A stretch of DNA of 42,325 nucleotides from Chloroflexota bacterium (GTDB taxonomy: Bacteria; Chloroflexota; Anaerolineae; UBA4142): positions 1 through 42,325 of the forward strand of contig JACQYF010000042.1 in the NCBI GenBank assembly GCA_016208315.1, read 5' to 3'. The first letter of the stretch is position 1, and each line of letters starts with the position of its first letter. Both the position numbers and the translations under genes were made by a program. Below, in pieces: positions 14,084 to 21,377 of the stretch. The notes beneath the pieces were generated by a model. It ran no database searches. It saw only the letters and a list, made by a program, of their open reading frames with translations, and had not been told where the DNA came from.

Positions 14084-15892
14084 CTTTATCCGGTACCCAA
14101 TCTCCTCGTTATTGAAGACCCACGCGACCACGTCGCCGATGCGGATTTCCTCTTGCAAGTACGCTTCCATCGTGATGGCCGCGCTGCCGCGCCCGCGAAT
14201 TTGCTGCTGCGCGCGCTGCATCTTTTCAAAGCGCTCCTTCCACCGCGCCATGTTCTCGGGACGCAAGTCCACCCAGCCCTTGCGCGCATATTTGTCAATG
14301 TCGTCCGGCGTGAGCGGCACGCGGTTCGTATCGGCGCGCTCGGGGATGCGGATAAAAGGCCCGCGGATAATGTGCGAGCCATCCGGCGCGAGAATGGGCA
14401 GCCCGATGGACGTGATCGTCCGCCGCATGTCGTCGTGCTTCAACACGTACCGATAGAGCGCGTCGGCGATTTTCTTGGGGCGCTGTTTCAAAACGGTGTC
14501 GAGCGTGCGATAACGCTGCTTGAGCAGGAACGCCTCGTACAACAGCTTGCCGCTTTCGGGCGGCCCGAGTTGGCCGAGCGCGACGCTGGGCACGCCCGTC
14601 TCTTGCTCCAGCCGCTCGATCTCTTCGAGCGCCGAGCGCCGCAAATAGCCCGCGCGATACGTGGGATCAAGCACCGCGCCGTCAATCGCGGCGATGACGT
14701 CGCTGCCCGTGTTCTGCCCTTTGATCTCCAGCACGACTTTGGCCGCGATCTCCTCGGGCGTGATGAATTCCATCTGCCGCATCGCGCTGATCGCTTCGAA
14801 TTCTCCTTTCGTGAACAGGCCGTTTTCGCCCGTGTCCACGACGACCATTTTGAGCTTGCCCAATTTCGCGTACTTGGCCGAGTCGTCGCGCAATACCAGC
14901 GACTCGTCCAGCAGCTCGTTTTTGCTATCGTACACGTACACCGGCTCGCCGTGTTCGGCGATCGCACGCATCGTGATGTCGGCATAACCGATCATGGCCG
15001 CGGGCTTGATCTCTTTGACGATGGGCGCGCCGGTCGTGCGCGCCATCAGGAACATCAGGCCGGTGTGCGCGAACGCGACCGCGGTTTTGGACATGAGTCT
15101 TGCCGACGGCTTGTCCTCGCCGTGCGTGTACGGGATGTTCAACCACATCCCGCCGGTTCCCGTCGTTCCAATTTTCAAATACAACCGCGTGCCAACCTCT
15201 TGCATGGCCCGCAAAACAAGAATAGCGTGGCGGATCAACTGCGGCACGGCTTGCGAGAGCACGAGCGCGTCGAATGCTTGTTGGGCGCTTTTACGCAGAC
15301 GCGCGAGTTCCTGCACCTCACCCTCATCCCCCAACCCCCTTCCCCCTCTCCTGGACTGAACTTCAAGTCCAGGAGAGGGGGAAGGGGGCAAGGGGGTTAG
15401 GGGTGAGGAGGGGCTGCGCGCCATTTGCTCCAGCGCCGCAATCCGCGCAAAGAGCGCGTCCATTTTTTGCTTGGCAATGATCGAAGCGGTGTACACGTCC
15501 TGGTAACTGATCGCGGTGGCGGTGTTGATGCTGTCCACGATCACGTCGGGTTTGTGTTCGCGAATGAGCTGCACGAGCCGCGAACGCGCGTAGGCGCGGT
15601 CCAAGTCGCCGAGCAGATCGTCGAACAGGTCGGCGCGGCGCTTGGCGCTGGCGAGGAGCGCGGCGCGGCGCTCGTGCGTGAAATCCGCGCGCGCGAACAC
15701 ATCGCCCCAAACGCCGACGTACTCGATGTTGGGGAATTCTCTCTCAAGCAGTTCAATCGCCTCGCGCACTTCGCGTTGGTAAAGCGAGGCGATGACGACC
15801 TTTTCGGGACTAATGTCACAGGAAATTTGCCAGGCGACTTGGGCGCCGACCAGTCCCGCGCCGCCGAGAAGAAGAATGGTTTTGTCGGGCAT
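14081..15892 (-). CDS. Rossmann-fold (SDR-like) protein with in-frame palindromic insertion, function unknown
   Basis: A 603-residue protein. The N-terminus has the nucleotide-binding motif ILLLGGAGLVGAQVAWQIS with GxxGxxG spacing, typical of extended SDR or saccharopine-dehydrogenase-like Rossmann folds, and DVIVDSINTATA at the position where an SDR active site would start. No YxxxK motif is clear. The middle contains GTTGTGGMWLNIPYTHGE and the C-terminus a long helical region. Residues about 162-192 are Pro/Ser- then Gly/Arg-rich and coded by an inverted DNA repeat (15316-15408). ATG at 15892 is preferred to GTG 15898 because AGAG lies upstream. It follows DUF711 on the same strand. Substrate and role are unknown. 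Confidence 0.8.
   Translation of the reverse strand: MPDKTILLLGGAGLVGAQVAWQISCDISPEKVVIASLYQREVREAIELLEREFPNIEYVGVWGDVFARADFTHERRAALLASAKRRADLFDDLLGDLDRAYARSRLVQLIREHKPDVIVDSINTATAISYQDVYTASIIAKQKMDALFARIAALEQMARSPSSPLTPLPPSPSPGLEVQSRRGGRGLGDEGEVQELARLRKSAQQAFDALVLSQAVPQLIRHAILVLRAMQEVGTRLYLKIGTTGTGGMWLNIPYTHGEDKPSARLMSKTAVAFAHTGLMFLMARTTGAPIVKEIKPAAMIGYADITMRAIAEHGEPVYVYDSKNELLDESLVLRDDSAKYAKLGKLKMVVVDTGENGLFTKGEFEAISAMRQMEFITPEEIAAKVVLEIKGQNTGSDVIAAIDGAVLDPTYRAGYLRRSALEEIERLEQETGVPSVALGQLGPPESGKLLYEAFLLKQRYRTLDTVLKQRPKKIADALYRYVLKHDDMRRTITSIGLPILAPDGSHIIRGPFIRIPERADTNRVPLTPDDIDKYARKGWVDLRPENMARWKERFEKMQRAQQQIRGRGSAAITMEAYLQEEIRIGDVVAWVFNNEEIGYRIK
15316..15408. repeat. 93-bp inverted repeat inserted in a coding region
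   Basis: The left arm (15316-15357) and right arm (15366-15408) are complementary apart from a small indel; both are made of C-runs or G-runs (CCCCCTTCCCCCTCTCCTGG type). The whole element is 93 bp, a multiple of three, and is read without a stop in the gene's frame although the loop holds a TGA in another frame. Confidence 0.85.
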
Positions 15893-15900
15893 AGACACTC

Positions 15901-15965
15901 TAAAACGTGAAACGTAAAACGTAAAACGTCCTGAGCGAAGTCGAAGGATTACGTTTCACGTTTTA
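15901..15965. repeat. Inverted repeat of AAAACGTGAAACGTAA with inner CCTGAGCGAAGTCGAAGG
   Basis: The 17-bp arms 15901-15917 and 15949-15965 are perfect complements. Between them lies CCTGAGCGAAGTCGAAGG, itself a small hairpin. The TGA stop of DUF711 (15956-15958) is inside the right arm, so the last residues of that protein (RKT) are repeat-derived. Confidence 0.85.
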
Positions 15966-17167
15966 CGCATTACGAACTGCACTTGTGTCTCCGTTTCAAA
16001 CACCCTCAACGCGCACGCGTTCGGATTCAGGACGCGCGCGTTCGTCACGTACTCGTAGTCGAACTGCGTCAGGTCGCCCGCGCGCAGGCCCGCCAGGGGG
16101 ATGAGGCGCGCGGTCAATGGCTTGTTCAGTTTCACCGCGAGCGTGCCGAGGTCGAGCAGGATCGCGGCGATTTGCTCCGCGCTGGAATCGCCGGGTAACG
16201 GGATGGTGTCGAGTCCGGTGCCGCAGACGGTCGAGTAGAGCAGCAGGGAATCGAGGGTATACGATCCAGAACGCGCGGCAAGCGTGGCATCCTCGAGCAC
16301 GGGGAGCATCAAGCCGGAAAAACCGGTGCGCGGAAAGTGGGCGCGGTTGAGACAATCGGTGATGAATCCCGCGGCGAAGAGCGTTCCTCGTTCGCCGAAT
16401 TGCGCGCCGGTGAGCCGTTCGCACGCGGCGCCGATGCTTTGCGATTCTTCGGGAAAGGGCGCGAGCGAAAAATCAATTCCGGCCAATCGAATTCCAAACC
16501 GCGCGGCGAGTTGATTGCCGAGGATCGCGATTTGCTGCGCCGTGCGTTCGACGGCGTGAATCAAATTGGCGCGCGCTTGGTCGAGATTCTGCGCCTCGCC
16601 AAATGCCTGAACGGCGAGCGGCGCGCCTTCGGTCGCGACGGCAAAGCAAGGTTCGTCGCCCTGGTGATACGCGACCGGGAAAAACGGCGAATGGGGCGGA
16701 CAATTCGCGAGCGCGGCAAAACGGAATGCGCCAAAGCCGTCCGGTTTCAAATCGCTCAGCGCGCGAAGCGCGCGCGCTGTCGCCATGACTGCGCGCAGGT
16801 TGATGCCGTTTTCGTGCGAGGCGAACTGCACCGAGCCGAACACGTTTTCGGTGGCGGCGAGCGCGGCGGGAATTGCGTCAATCACTTCGAGCGGCGCGAG
16901 GCGATGGTCGGCGCGCGGCGCGCCGAGCGACACGTAATCGAGACCATGGGCTTGGGCGGCGGCTTGCAGTTCGCGCGCGAACTGCGTGAGGTCGCGCGGC
17001 GCGATTTCGGGAATTGGCTGCGTGGCGAGGCGCGCGGTTTGAATCGGCAAGCCCGCGCGCGCGAAATCGTCGCGGGCCTGTTGAACGAGATCGCCGAAAG
17101 GTTGTAGAGCGGATGCGGCAGGAGGGTCCGCCAGCGAGAGGAATCCCGTGATCGAGCGAATGTTCAC
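15956..17167 (-). CDS. DUF711 family protein (UPF0210-like)
   Basis: A 403-residue protein matching DUF711: the start MNIRSITGF, then FARAGLPIQTARLATQPIPE, the segment LDYVSLGAPRAD, ASHENGINLRAVMATARALR, GFGAFRFAALANCPPHSPFF, AGIDFSLAPFPEESQSIGAA and TGFSGLMLPVLEDATLAARS. Some members are related to glycyl-radical-type or RNA-related proteins, but no activity is established. The start is GTG at 17167, 18 bases after the FtsB/DivIC-like gene, with AAGG 8 bases upstream, so they share a transcript. Confidence 0.88.
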   Translation of the reverse strand: MNIRSITGFLSLADPPAASALQPFGDLVQQARDDFARAGLPIQTARLATQPIPEIAPRDLTQFARELQAAAQAHGLDYVSLGAPRADHRLAPLEVIDAIPAALAATENVFGSVQFASHENGINLRAVMATARALRALSDLKPDGFGAFRFAALANCPPHSPFFPVAYHQGDEPCFAVATEGAPLAVQAFGEAQNLDQARANLIHAVERTAQQIAILGNQLAARFGIRLAGIDFSLAPFPEESQSIGAACERLTGAQFGERGTLFAAGFITDCLNRAHFPRTGFSGLMLPVLEDATLAARSGSYTLDSLLLYSTVCGTGLDTIPLPGDSSAEQIAAILLDLGTLAVKLNKPLTARLIPLAGLRAGDLTQFDYEYVTNARVLNPNACALRVFETETQVQFVMRKT

Positions 17168-17185
17168 GTGGTGACCTTGGTCTTA

Positions 17186-17575
17186 TCAGGGACCGAAGAG
17201 GAATTCGAACAGAGACTGGACGAAATGCGACCAGCGTTGCCAGGGATCGCTTTGTTGCTGCGCCACGGCAATTGGCGGGTCAACGGCCGCCAGCGGCGCG
17301 GCGGGCGTGATGAGCGGATGGACCAGCGTTTCGCCGTCGCGGACGTAATTCCTCCGGCGCGCCCAGTCTTCGACGTACGCGTCGGTTTGAACCTGCTTTT
17401 TGAGTTCGGCGAGCGCAGTGCGCGTCGCTTGCGCGTGGGCCAGTTCCTGGTCCACCGTCACTTCCATCTGCTGCGACCGCACGGTCGCTGCGGCGCGCTG
17501 GCTGAAATCCCAGCCGACGAACACGACAAGCGCGAATCCGAGAATGCCGAACACTTGGAGCGACATGCGAGACAT
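17186..17575 (-). CDS. FtsB/DivIC-like septum formation initiator family protein
   Basis: A 129-residue single-pass membrane protein. A membrane helix (about 5-25, LQVFGILGFALVVFVGWDFS) is followed by a coiled coil (about 30-62) and the family tail YVEDWARRRNYVRDGETLVHPL, equivalent to the A-R-x-x-x-x-x-x-x-G-E motif of DivIC/FtsB. The last part is Pro/Ala-rich and ends in a short hydrophobic helix. Such proteins scaffold the division septum with FtsL and FtsQ. ATG at 17575 is chosen because AAGGA lies 8 bases upstream and because a strong promoter (start about 17603) lies inside the longer frame. It heads a likely operon with DUF711 and the Rossmann protein. Confidence 0.85.
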   Translation of the reverse strand: MSRMSLQVFGILGFALVVFVGWDFSQRAAATVRSQQMEVTVDQELAHAQATRTALAELKKQVQTDAYVEDWARRRNYVRDGETLVHPLITPAAPLAAVDPPIAVAQQQSDPWQRWSHFVQSLFEFLFGP

Positions 17576-17609
17576 CAGAGCGATCCTTTCCGCCGCCGGT
17601 TGCCACGCT

Positions 17610-17638
17610 ATCATATCGTCAATTAGTCAAATAGTCAA
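17610..17638 (-). promoter_or_regulatory. Sigma-70-type promoter for the ftsB-like operon
   Basis: TTGACT (17633-17638) and TATGAT (17610-17615) with an ideal 17-base spacer on the minus strand. Two further TTGAC motifs lie within the spacer at 8-9 base steps. The predicted start near 17603 leaves a 28-base leader containing the ribosome site. Confidence 0.75.
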
Positions 17639-17697
17639 TCGGTCGAAAATGAGTTAGCGGCAAGGGCTGAATGGGCGCGGAAAAGTGTTCGCGCTGG

Positions 17698-18747
17698 TTA
17701 TCGGCGCTCGCCGCTGACGCCGGCGCTGATGGCTTTGGCCGCGGCGGCCGACCGGGTGTGAATTTCCAGTTTTTCGAAGATGGCTTTGAGATGGCGCTTG
17801 ACGGTATTGGGTGTAATCACAAGTTGCTCGGCGATTTCCTTGTTCGTCATGCCTTTCGCCAAGAGCTCCAGCACCTCGCGTTCACGTTCGGTCAGCACAT
17901 CCAGCTCGCGGCTAGGGCGCGCGGCCGTTCGCGCCTCGCGCAGAGATTGGAGAAAAGCGCGCCGATCAAACGTCTGTTTTTGAAAATAAGCAAAGATGCC
18001 CTGTTCCGCGTAGGCGCGTTCAATGTCGTCCGGGGTTCCCACGCCGCTGACGACGATCGTAGGGATACCGCCCGCGCGCGTGCTGGCGAGCAGGCGATAG
18101 CCGTCCATGTTTTGCGCGGCGGAATCCTGATCCCGCGGACTCGCCAACGCCAAGTCAACAACGGCCACCGAATATTTTTCGCGGCGCAGATACCCTAACG
18201 CTTCACCAAAAGTCGCGCAGACGCGCGCGGGATAACCGGCATCGCTCACTAATTCGGATACGATGCTGCTCCAGTTCGCATCATCCTCGACAATCAGCGC
18301 CGGCACGGTTTCTTTTGGCGGGGCATCCGCGGCCGCCGGTTTCTCGGCGGGGGATGGGGCGGCGAGCGCGCGCTGAACCAGGTCGCGGAATTGCCCGCGA
18401 TTAAAAGTTTCTTTGCGCAGGCAGGTGAGCGCGCCGTGCTCGGTCAAAACGCTCACCGCGATTTCGACGGTCGCATAGCCGGTGAGCAGGATCGTCGCGC
18501 AGCCGGGATCGTACAAGCGCACCGCGTCGAGCACGCGCAGGCCGTCTTGGTTGTGATGATCGCCCTCACTCAGCGCCAGGTCTACCACCGCGAGCCGGTG
18601 CGGCGCGGCGCGCATCGTCGGGATGGCCGCCTCCAAATGATCGGCGACATCCACAACTAATCCGGCATCGGCCAGAATCTCGCCGAGAATTTGCTGCCAC
18701 ACGCGATCGTCCTCGACGACCAGCGCGCGCGCCTCAGCCATGCTCAT
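17698..18747 (-). CDS. Response regulator with two receiver domains and LuxR HTH
   Basis: A 349-residue protein with REC-REC-HTH order. The first receiver (about 6-125) has RALVVEDD and LAVVDLALSEGD; the second (about 152-275) has ALIVEDDANW and VAVVDLALASP. Both keep the acidic pocket and aspartate. The C-terminal LuxR helix-turn-helix (about 285-345) has LTEREREVLELLAKGMTN and TPNTVKRHLKAIFEKL. Start is placed at the second of three nearby ATGs (18747), 5 bases after AAGGAG; 18750 or 18741 are possible. It follows the GAF kinase with an 18780 stop and is probably its partner. Two receivers on one regulator suggest integration of two phosphate inputs. Confidence 0.9.
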   Translation of the reverse strand: MSMAEARALVVEDDRVWQQILGEILADAGLVVDVADHLEAAIPTMRAAPHRLAVVDLALSEGDHHNQDGLRVLDAVRLYDPGCATILLTGYATVEIAVSVLTEHGALTCLRKETFNRGQFRDLVQRALAAPSPAEKPAAADAPPKETVPALIVEDDANWSSIVSELVSDAGYPARVCATFGEALGYLRREKYSVAVVDLALASPRDQDSAAQNMDGYRLLASTRAGGIPTIVVSGVGTPDDIERAYAEQGIFAYFQKQTFDRRAFLQSLREARTAARPSRELDVLTEREREVLELLAKGMTNKEIAEQLVITPNTVKRHLKAIFEKLEIHTRSAAAAKAISAGVSGERR

Positions 18748-18765
18748 CATAACTCCTTCAAAAAC

Positions 18766-18800
18766 TGGACGCGTCGCCTTCAAAGAAGGCGACGCGTCCA
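18766..18800. repeat. 35-bp palindrome TGGACGCGTCGCCTTC...
   Basis: TGGACGCGTCGCCTTC pairs perfectly with GAAGGCGACGCGTCCA across a 3-base loop. It spans the TGA stop of the kinase gene (18780-18782), so the last residues WTRRLL are coded by the repeat. It lies between kinase and regulator genes and could reduce read-through. Confidence 0.88.
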
Positions 18801-21056
18801 ATAGGGTTCCTTTGCGATGGGCAGCGTCAATCGAAACGTTGTTCCGTGATGTCCGTCGCTTTCCACCGCGACCGAGCCGCCCAGGCGCGTCATCAGCGTC
18901 TTGACCCACCACAAGCCAAAACCCAATCGCCCGGGTCGCGTGCCCGCGCGCCCGGTATAGTTCAATTCAAAAATGCGCGTGTGCAAGTCCGGCGGGATGC
19001 CAGGCCCGTCGTCAACGACCATGATTACCACCGCGTTATCCAGCGCCGTACCTCTAACGGTCACGATGCCTTGCCCGCGCAGCGCGTCGGACGCGTTGTC
19101 GAGCAGGTTCGCAAAGACCATCGTCAAGGTGCGCTGCGCGGCGATCACCGCGGGCAGATGGTCAAGGTCCTGCGCTTGGACACGCACGCCGGCCGGCAAA
19201 TGGGCAGCGGCAATCGCGGCGCGCACACATTCGGAGACGTTGACGGGCACCAGTTGGATCGGATGCAAGTGCGACAGACTCTCGCGCACGCTCGCCATGG
19301 CCTCGGTCGCGCTGCGCTCGATTTCGACCAGATTATTGGCGAGGTATGGGTCGGCGCCGAGCGCGGGCTGGCACTTGTCCTGAATGCCTTGCACGCGCGC
19401 GGGGATCGCGCCGACTTTGTTGTTCAGATGATGGAGCAGATTGGCGGCGACGTCGCCGACGGCGGCAAACGTTTCCGCGATGGCATGGCGTTCCTGCGCC
19501 TCGCGCAGTTGCTCTTGGCGCGCGGCATTGTACACGGCGAGCGCGGCATAATGCGCGAGGCAGGTCAATACCTTCGTGTCCCACTCCGATTCGGTAAAGC
19601 GTCCCGGGTCGGCGCCCGCGCTGAAAACGCTAAAGGCGCCGACCGGCTCGCGCGCATCGCCGATCAACATGGGAACGATGAGGGCATGCTTCCACCCTTG
19701 CGCTTGAATGAGATCGGGGCGGCTGACGCGCGCGTCGACGCGCATATCGTCGCTGGTCACGGGACCCCGGCGCAGAATGGCTTGACCGATCAGACTGCCG
19801 CGGAGCGGGATCTTTTCGTCATGCAGCGTCTCGTCCGTGGCAACCTGCAGAATCAACTGCGGGCCCTCGAGCGTCCAGATGGCGCTCGCCGCGCCGTTGA
19901 GGAGATCGCAGGCCAATTCGACCAGACGCCGCAAAACCTGACGATAGGGTTGGGCGAGCAGCAACCGAGCCACCTCTTGCAGCGCGTCCAAGAGGCGCAC
20001 TTCTTGAATCGCGATGACCGCTTGGGTGGCGAGCGCCTGGAGCAAATGACTGTGCTGCTCGCTGAACGCATTTTCGACGGGGCTTTCGAGATTGAGCACC
20101 CCTTCCAATCGTCCGCTGGCGTCAATGAGCGGCACGGCGATCTCGGAAAGCATCGCGAGATCGGCGTCCAGCGGGTAATAAATGTGCGACCACGGGGCCA
20201 CGCGCAAATCGGGAATGAGCGCCGGCTGGCGATGCAGCGCGACCCAGCCCATCACACTATGCTCGTCTATCGGTAAGGCCTCGACCAACGGTTTAATGAG
20301 ATATTGATGCGCGACCGCGCGCGTAATCAATTTCTGACCGCGCTTGTCAACCAATCGAAAAATCCCGTAATGCGCGTTGGTGACCTCCAGCGCCATTTCC
20401 AGGATCGCATCGAGCGTCTCTTCCAATTTCAGACGAGAGGAAATCAGCAGACCGGCGCGGCGCAGGCGGCTCGCTTCGTCTTCGATGCGCGCGAGATCGC
20501 GCTCCACGCGAGCGAGGCGGCGCGTCTGGTGCAGCGCCATCGCCGCTTGATTGACGAAGATATCGAGCATCAGCAATTCGAGCGGGGTGAAGGGCCGCGC
20601 ATCGTCGAGAAAAACGTAAAGCGCGCCCAGGGCTTGATCGGCGACGATCAGTGGAAAGCACGCGGCGACTTGCGCGCCCGTGTGGGCTTGTATGATGGGG
20701 TGGAGTTCCAGATCGCGCTCTTCGTACGAGAGGACGCGACGGCGTTGCTTGATGGCGCGCGTGCCCATGCCGTCGGCGCGCGGCTCGTCGCCGTCCAGCG
20801 GAGCGGCGCGATCGCCCGCCGAAACGCGGGACGCGGGATCAAAGGCGCCGGTGAATGGATCGTAAGCATAGAGAACGGCCAGCGCGCCAGGGACAACTTG
20901 AATCGCGCTCTCGACAATCAGGCGCAGCGCGGCCTGGACGTTCGTATCTTCGCCGGTGACGATGCGGTTGATCGCCGCGCTGATCTGGTTCAGATGGGCG
21001 AGCGCCTCCAACAGGCGTGGATCGGTTTCGGTGGGAGCGGGTGATGTGCTTGACAT
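18780..21056 (-). CDS. Soluble triple-GAF sensor histidine kinase
   Basis: A 758-residue kinase without clear membrane helices. Three GAF domains follow each other (about 35-180, 205-355, 360-515). The dimerisation helix carries the phospho-acceptor in VAANLLHHLNNKVGAIPAR (near 542), a variant H box. The HATPase domain (about 620-745) has FANLLDNASDALRG, VVDDGPGIPP and LGFGLWWVKTLM. The last six residues come from a palindromic repeat. A TGC-TATAAT box ends 11 bases before the ATG, leaving about a 5-base leader, and four 10-bp direct repeats lie just upstream of it. The REC-REC-HTH gene downstream is the likely partner. Confidence 0.9.
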   Translation of the reverse strand: MSSTSPAPTETDPRLLEALAHLNQISAAINRIVTGEDTNVQAALRLIVESAIQVVPGALAVLYAYDPFTGAFDPASRVSAGDRAAPLDGDEPRADGMGTRAIKQRRRVLSYEERDLELHPIIQAHTGAQVAACFPLIVADQALGALYVFLDDARPFTPLELLMLDIFVNQAAMALHQTRRLARVERDLARIEDEASRLRRAGLLISSRLKLEETLDAILEMALEVTNAHYGIFRLVDKRGQKLITRAVAHQYLIKPLVEALPIDEHSVMGWVALHRQPALIPDLRVAPWSHIYYPLDADLAMLSEIAVPLIDASGRLEGVLNLESPVENAFSEQHSHLLQALATQAVIAIQEVRLLDALQEVARLLLAQPYRQVLRRLVELACDLLNGAASAIWTLEGPQLILQVATDETLHDEKIPLRGSLIGQAILRRGPVTSDDMRVDARVSRPDLIQAQGWKHALIVPMLIGDAREPVGAFSVFSAGADPGRFTESEWDTKVLTCLAHYAALAVYNAARQEQLREAQERHAIAETFAAVGDVAANLLHHLNNKVGAIPARVQGIQDKCQPALGADPYLANNLVEIERSATEAMASVRESLSHLHPIQLVPVNVSECVRAAIAAAHLPAGVRVQAQDLDHLPAVIAAQRTLTMVFANLLDNASDALRGQGIVTVRGTALDNAVVIMVVDDGPGIPPDLHTRIFELNYTGRAGTRPGRLGFGLWWVKTLMTRLGGSVAVESDGHHGTTFRLTLPIAKEPYWTRRLL

Positions 21057-21067
21057 ACTCGACGCTT

Positions 21068-21076
21068 ATTATAGCA
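21068..21076 (-). promoter_or_regulatory. Extended -10 promoter of the triple-GAF kinase
   Basis: TGCTATAAT on the minus strand, with the kinase ATG only 11 bases downstream. The upstream -35 position is occupied by the 10-bp repeats. Confidence 0.6.
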
Positions 21077-21120
21077 TAATAGCATACGATAGCATACGAT
21101 AGCATACGATAGCATACGCT
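21074..21120. repeat. Four to five 10-bp direct repeats (AGCATACGAT)
   Basis: AGCATAAT, three exact AGCATACGAT and AGCATACGCT follow each other. The 10-bp period is close to one helical turn, placing the same face of DNA upstream of the kinase -10 box. Confidence 0.85.
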
Positions 21121-21140
21121 CGCCCATCTGCAATCGCGGA

Positions 21141-21180
21141 CACGAAAGGTCGCGAAAGACCGCGAAAGACCGCGAAATTT
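21141..21180. repeat. 10-bp CGCGAAAGAC tandem repeat
   Basis: CACGAAAGGT, two exact CGCGAAAGAC and CGCGAAATTT form a four-unit 10-bp array. The stop codon TAA of the small membrane protein (21179-21181) is at its edge. Confidence 0.8.
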
Positions 21181-21343
21181 ATCCCGTGACCTCTCGGGTA
21201 TTGTCGTGCCCTTGCGCGTCCTCTCGTGCCCTTTCGCTTCCTTCCGTGCCCTTGTTCTTTTTCGCGAGACGGCTGGGCAGAACGCCCCACAGCACAAAAA
21301 ACGCTCCAAAGGTTGCCAGTCCCAAGATGAGTTCGCTCGACAT
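21179..21343 (-). CDS. 54-residue single-pass membrane protein downstream of amt
   Basis: A small gene with a strong ribosome site (GGAGG, 8 bases before ATG 21343). The product has one membrane helix (about 5-22, LILGLATFGAFFVLWGVL), then RLAKKNK as a positive stop-transfer stretch, and a hydrophilic tail (about 29-54). The tail is encoded by DNA with three AAGGGCACG units, so it may have grown from a repeat. It follows amt by 34 bases on the same strand and should be co-transcribed. Predicted orientation is N-out, C-in. A role as an Amt partner is only a guess from position. No family recognised. Confidence 0.72.
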   Translation of the reverse strand: MSSELILGLATFGAFFVLWGVLPSRLAKKNKGTEGSERAREDAQGHDNTREVTG

Positions 21344-21377
21344 GGTTAAATCCTCCGTTTGTTGAATAGGGTTGGTC

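Noticed and set aside
21074..21180. CRISPR array
   Set aside because: The 10-bp direct repeats follow each other without spacers of 30-40 bp and no cas gene is present in the window.
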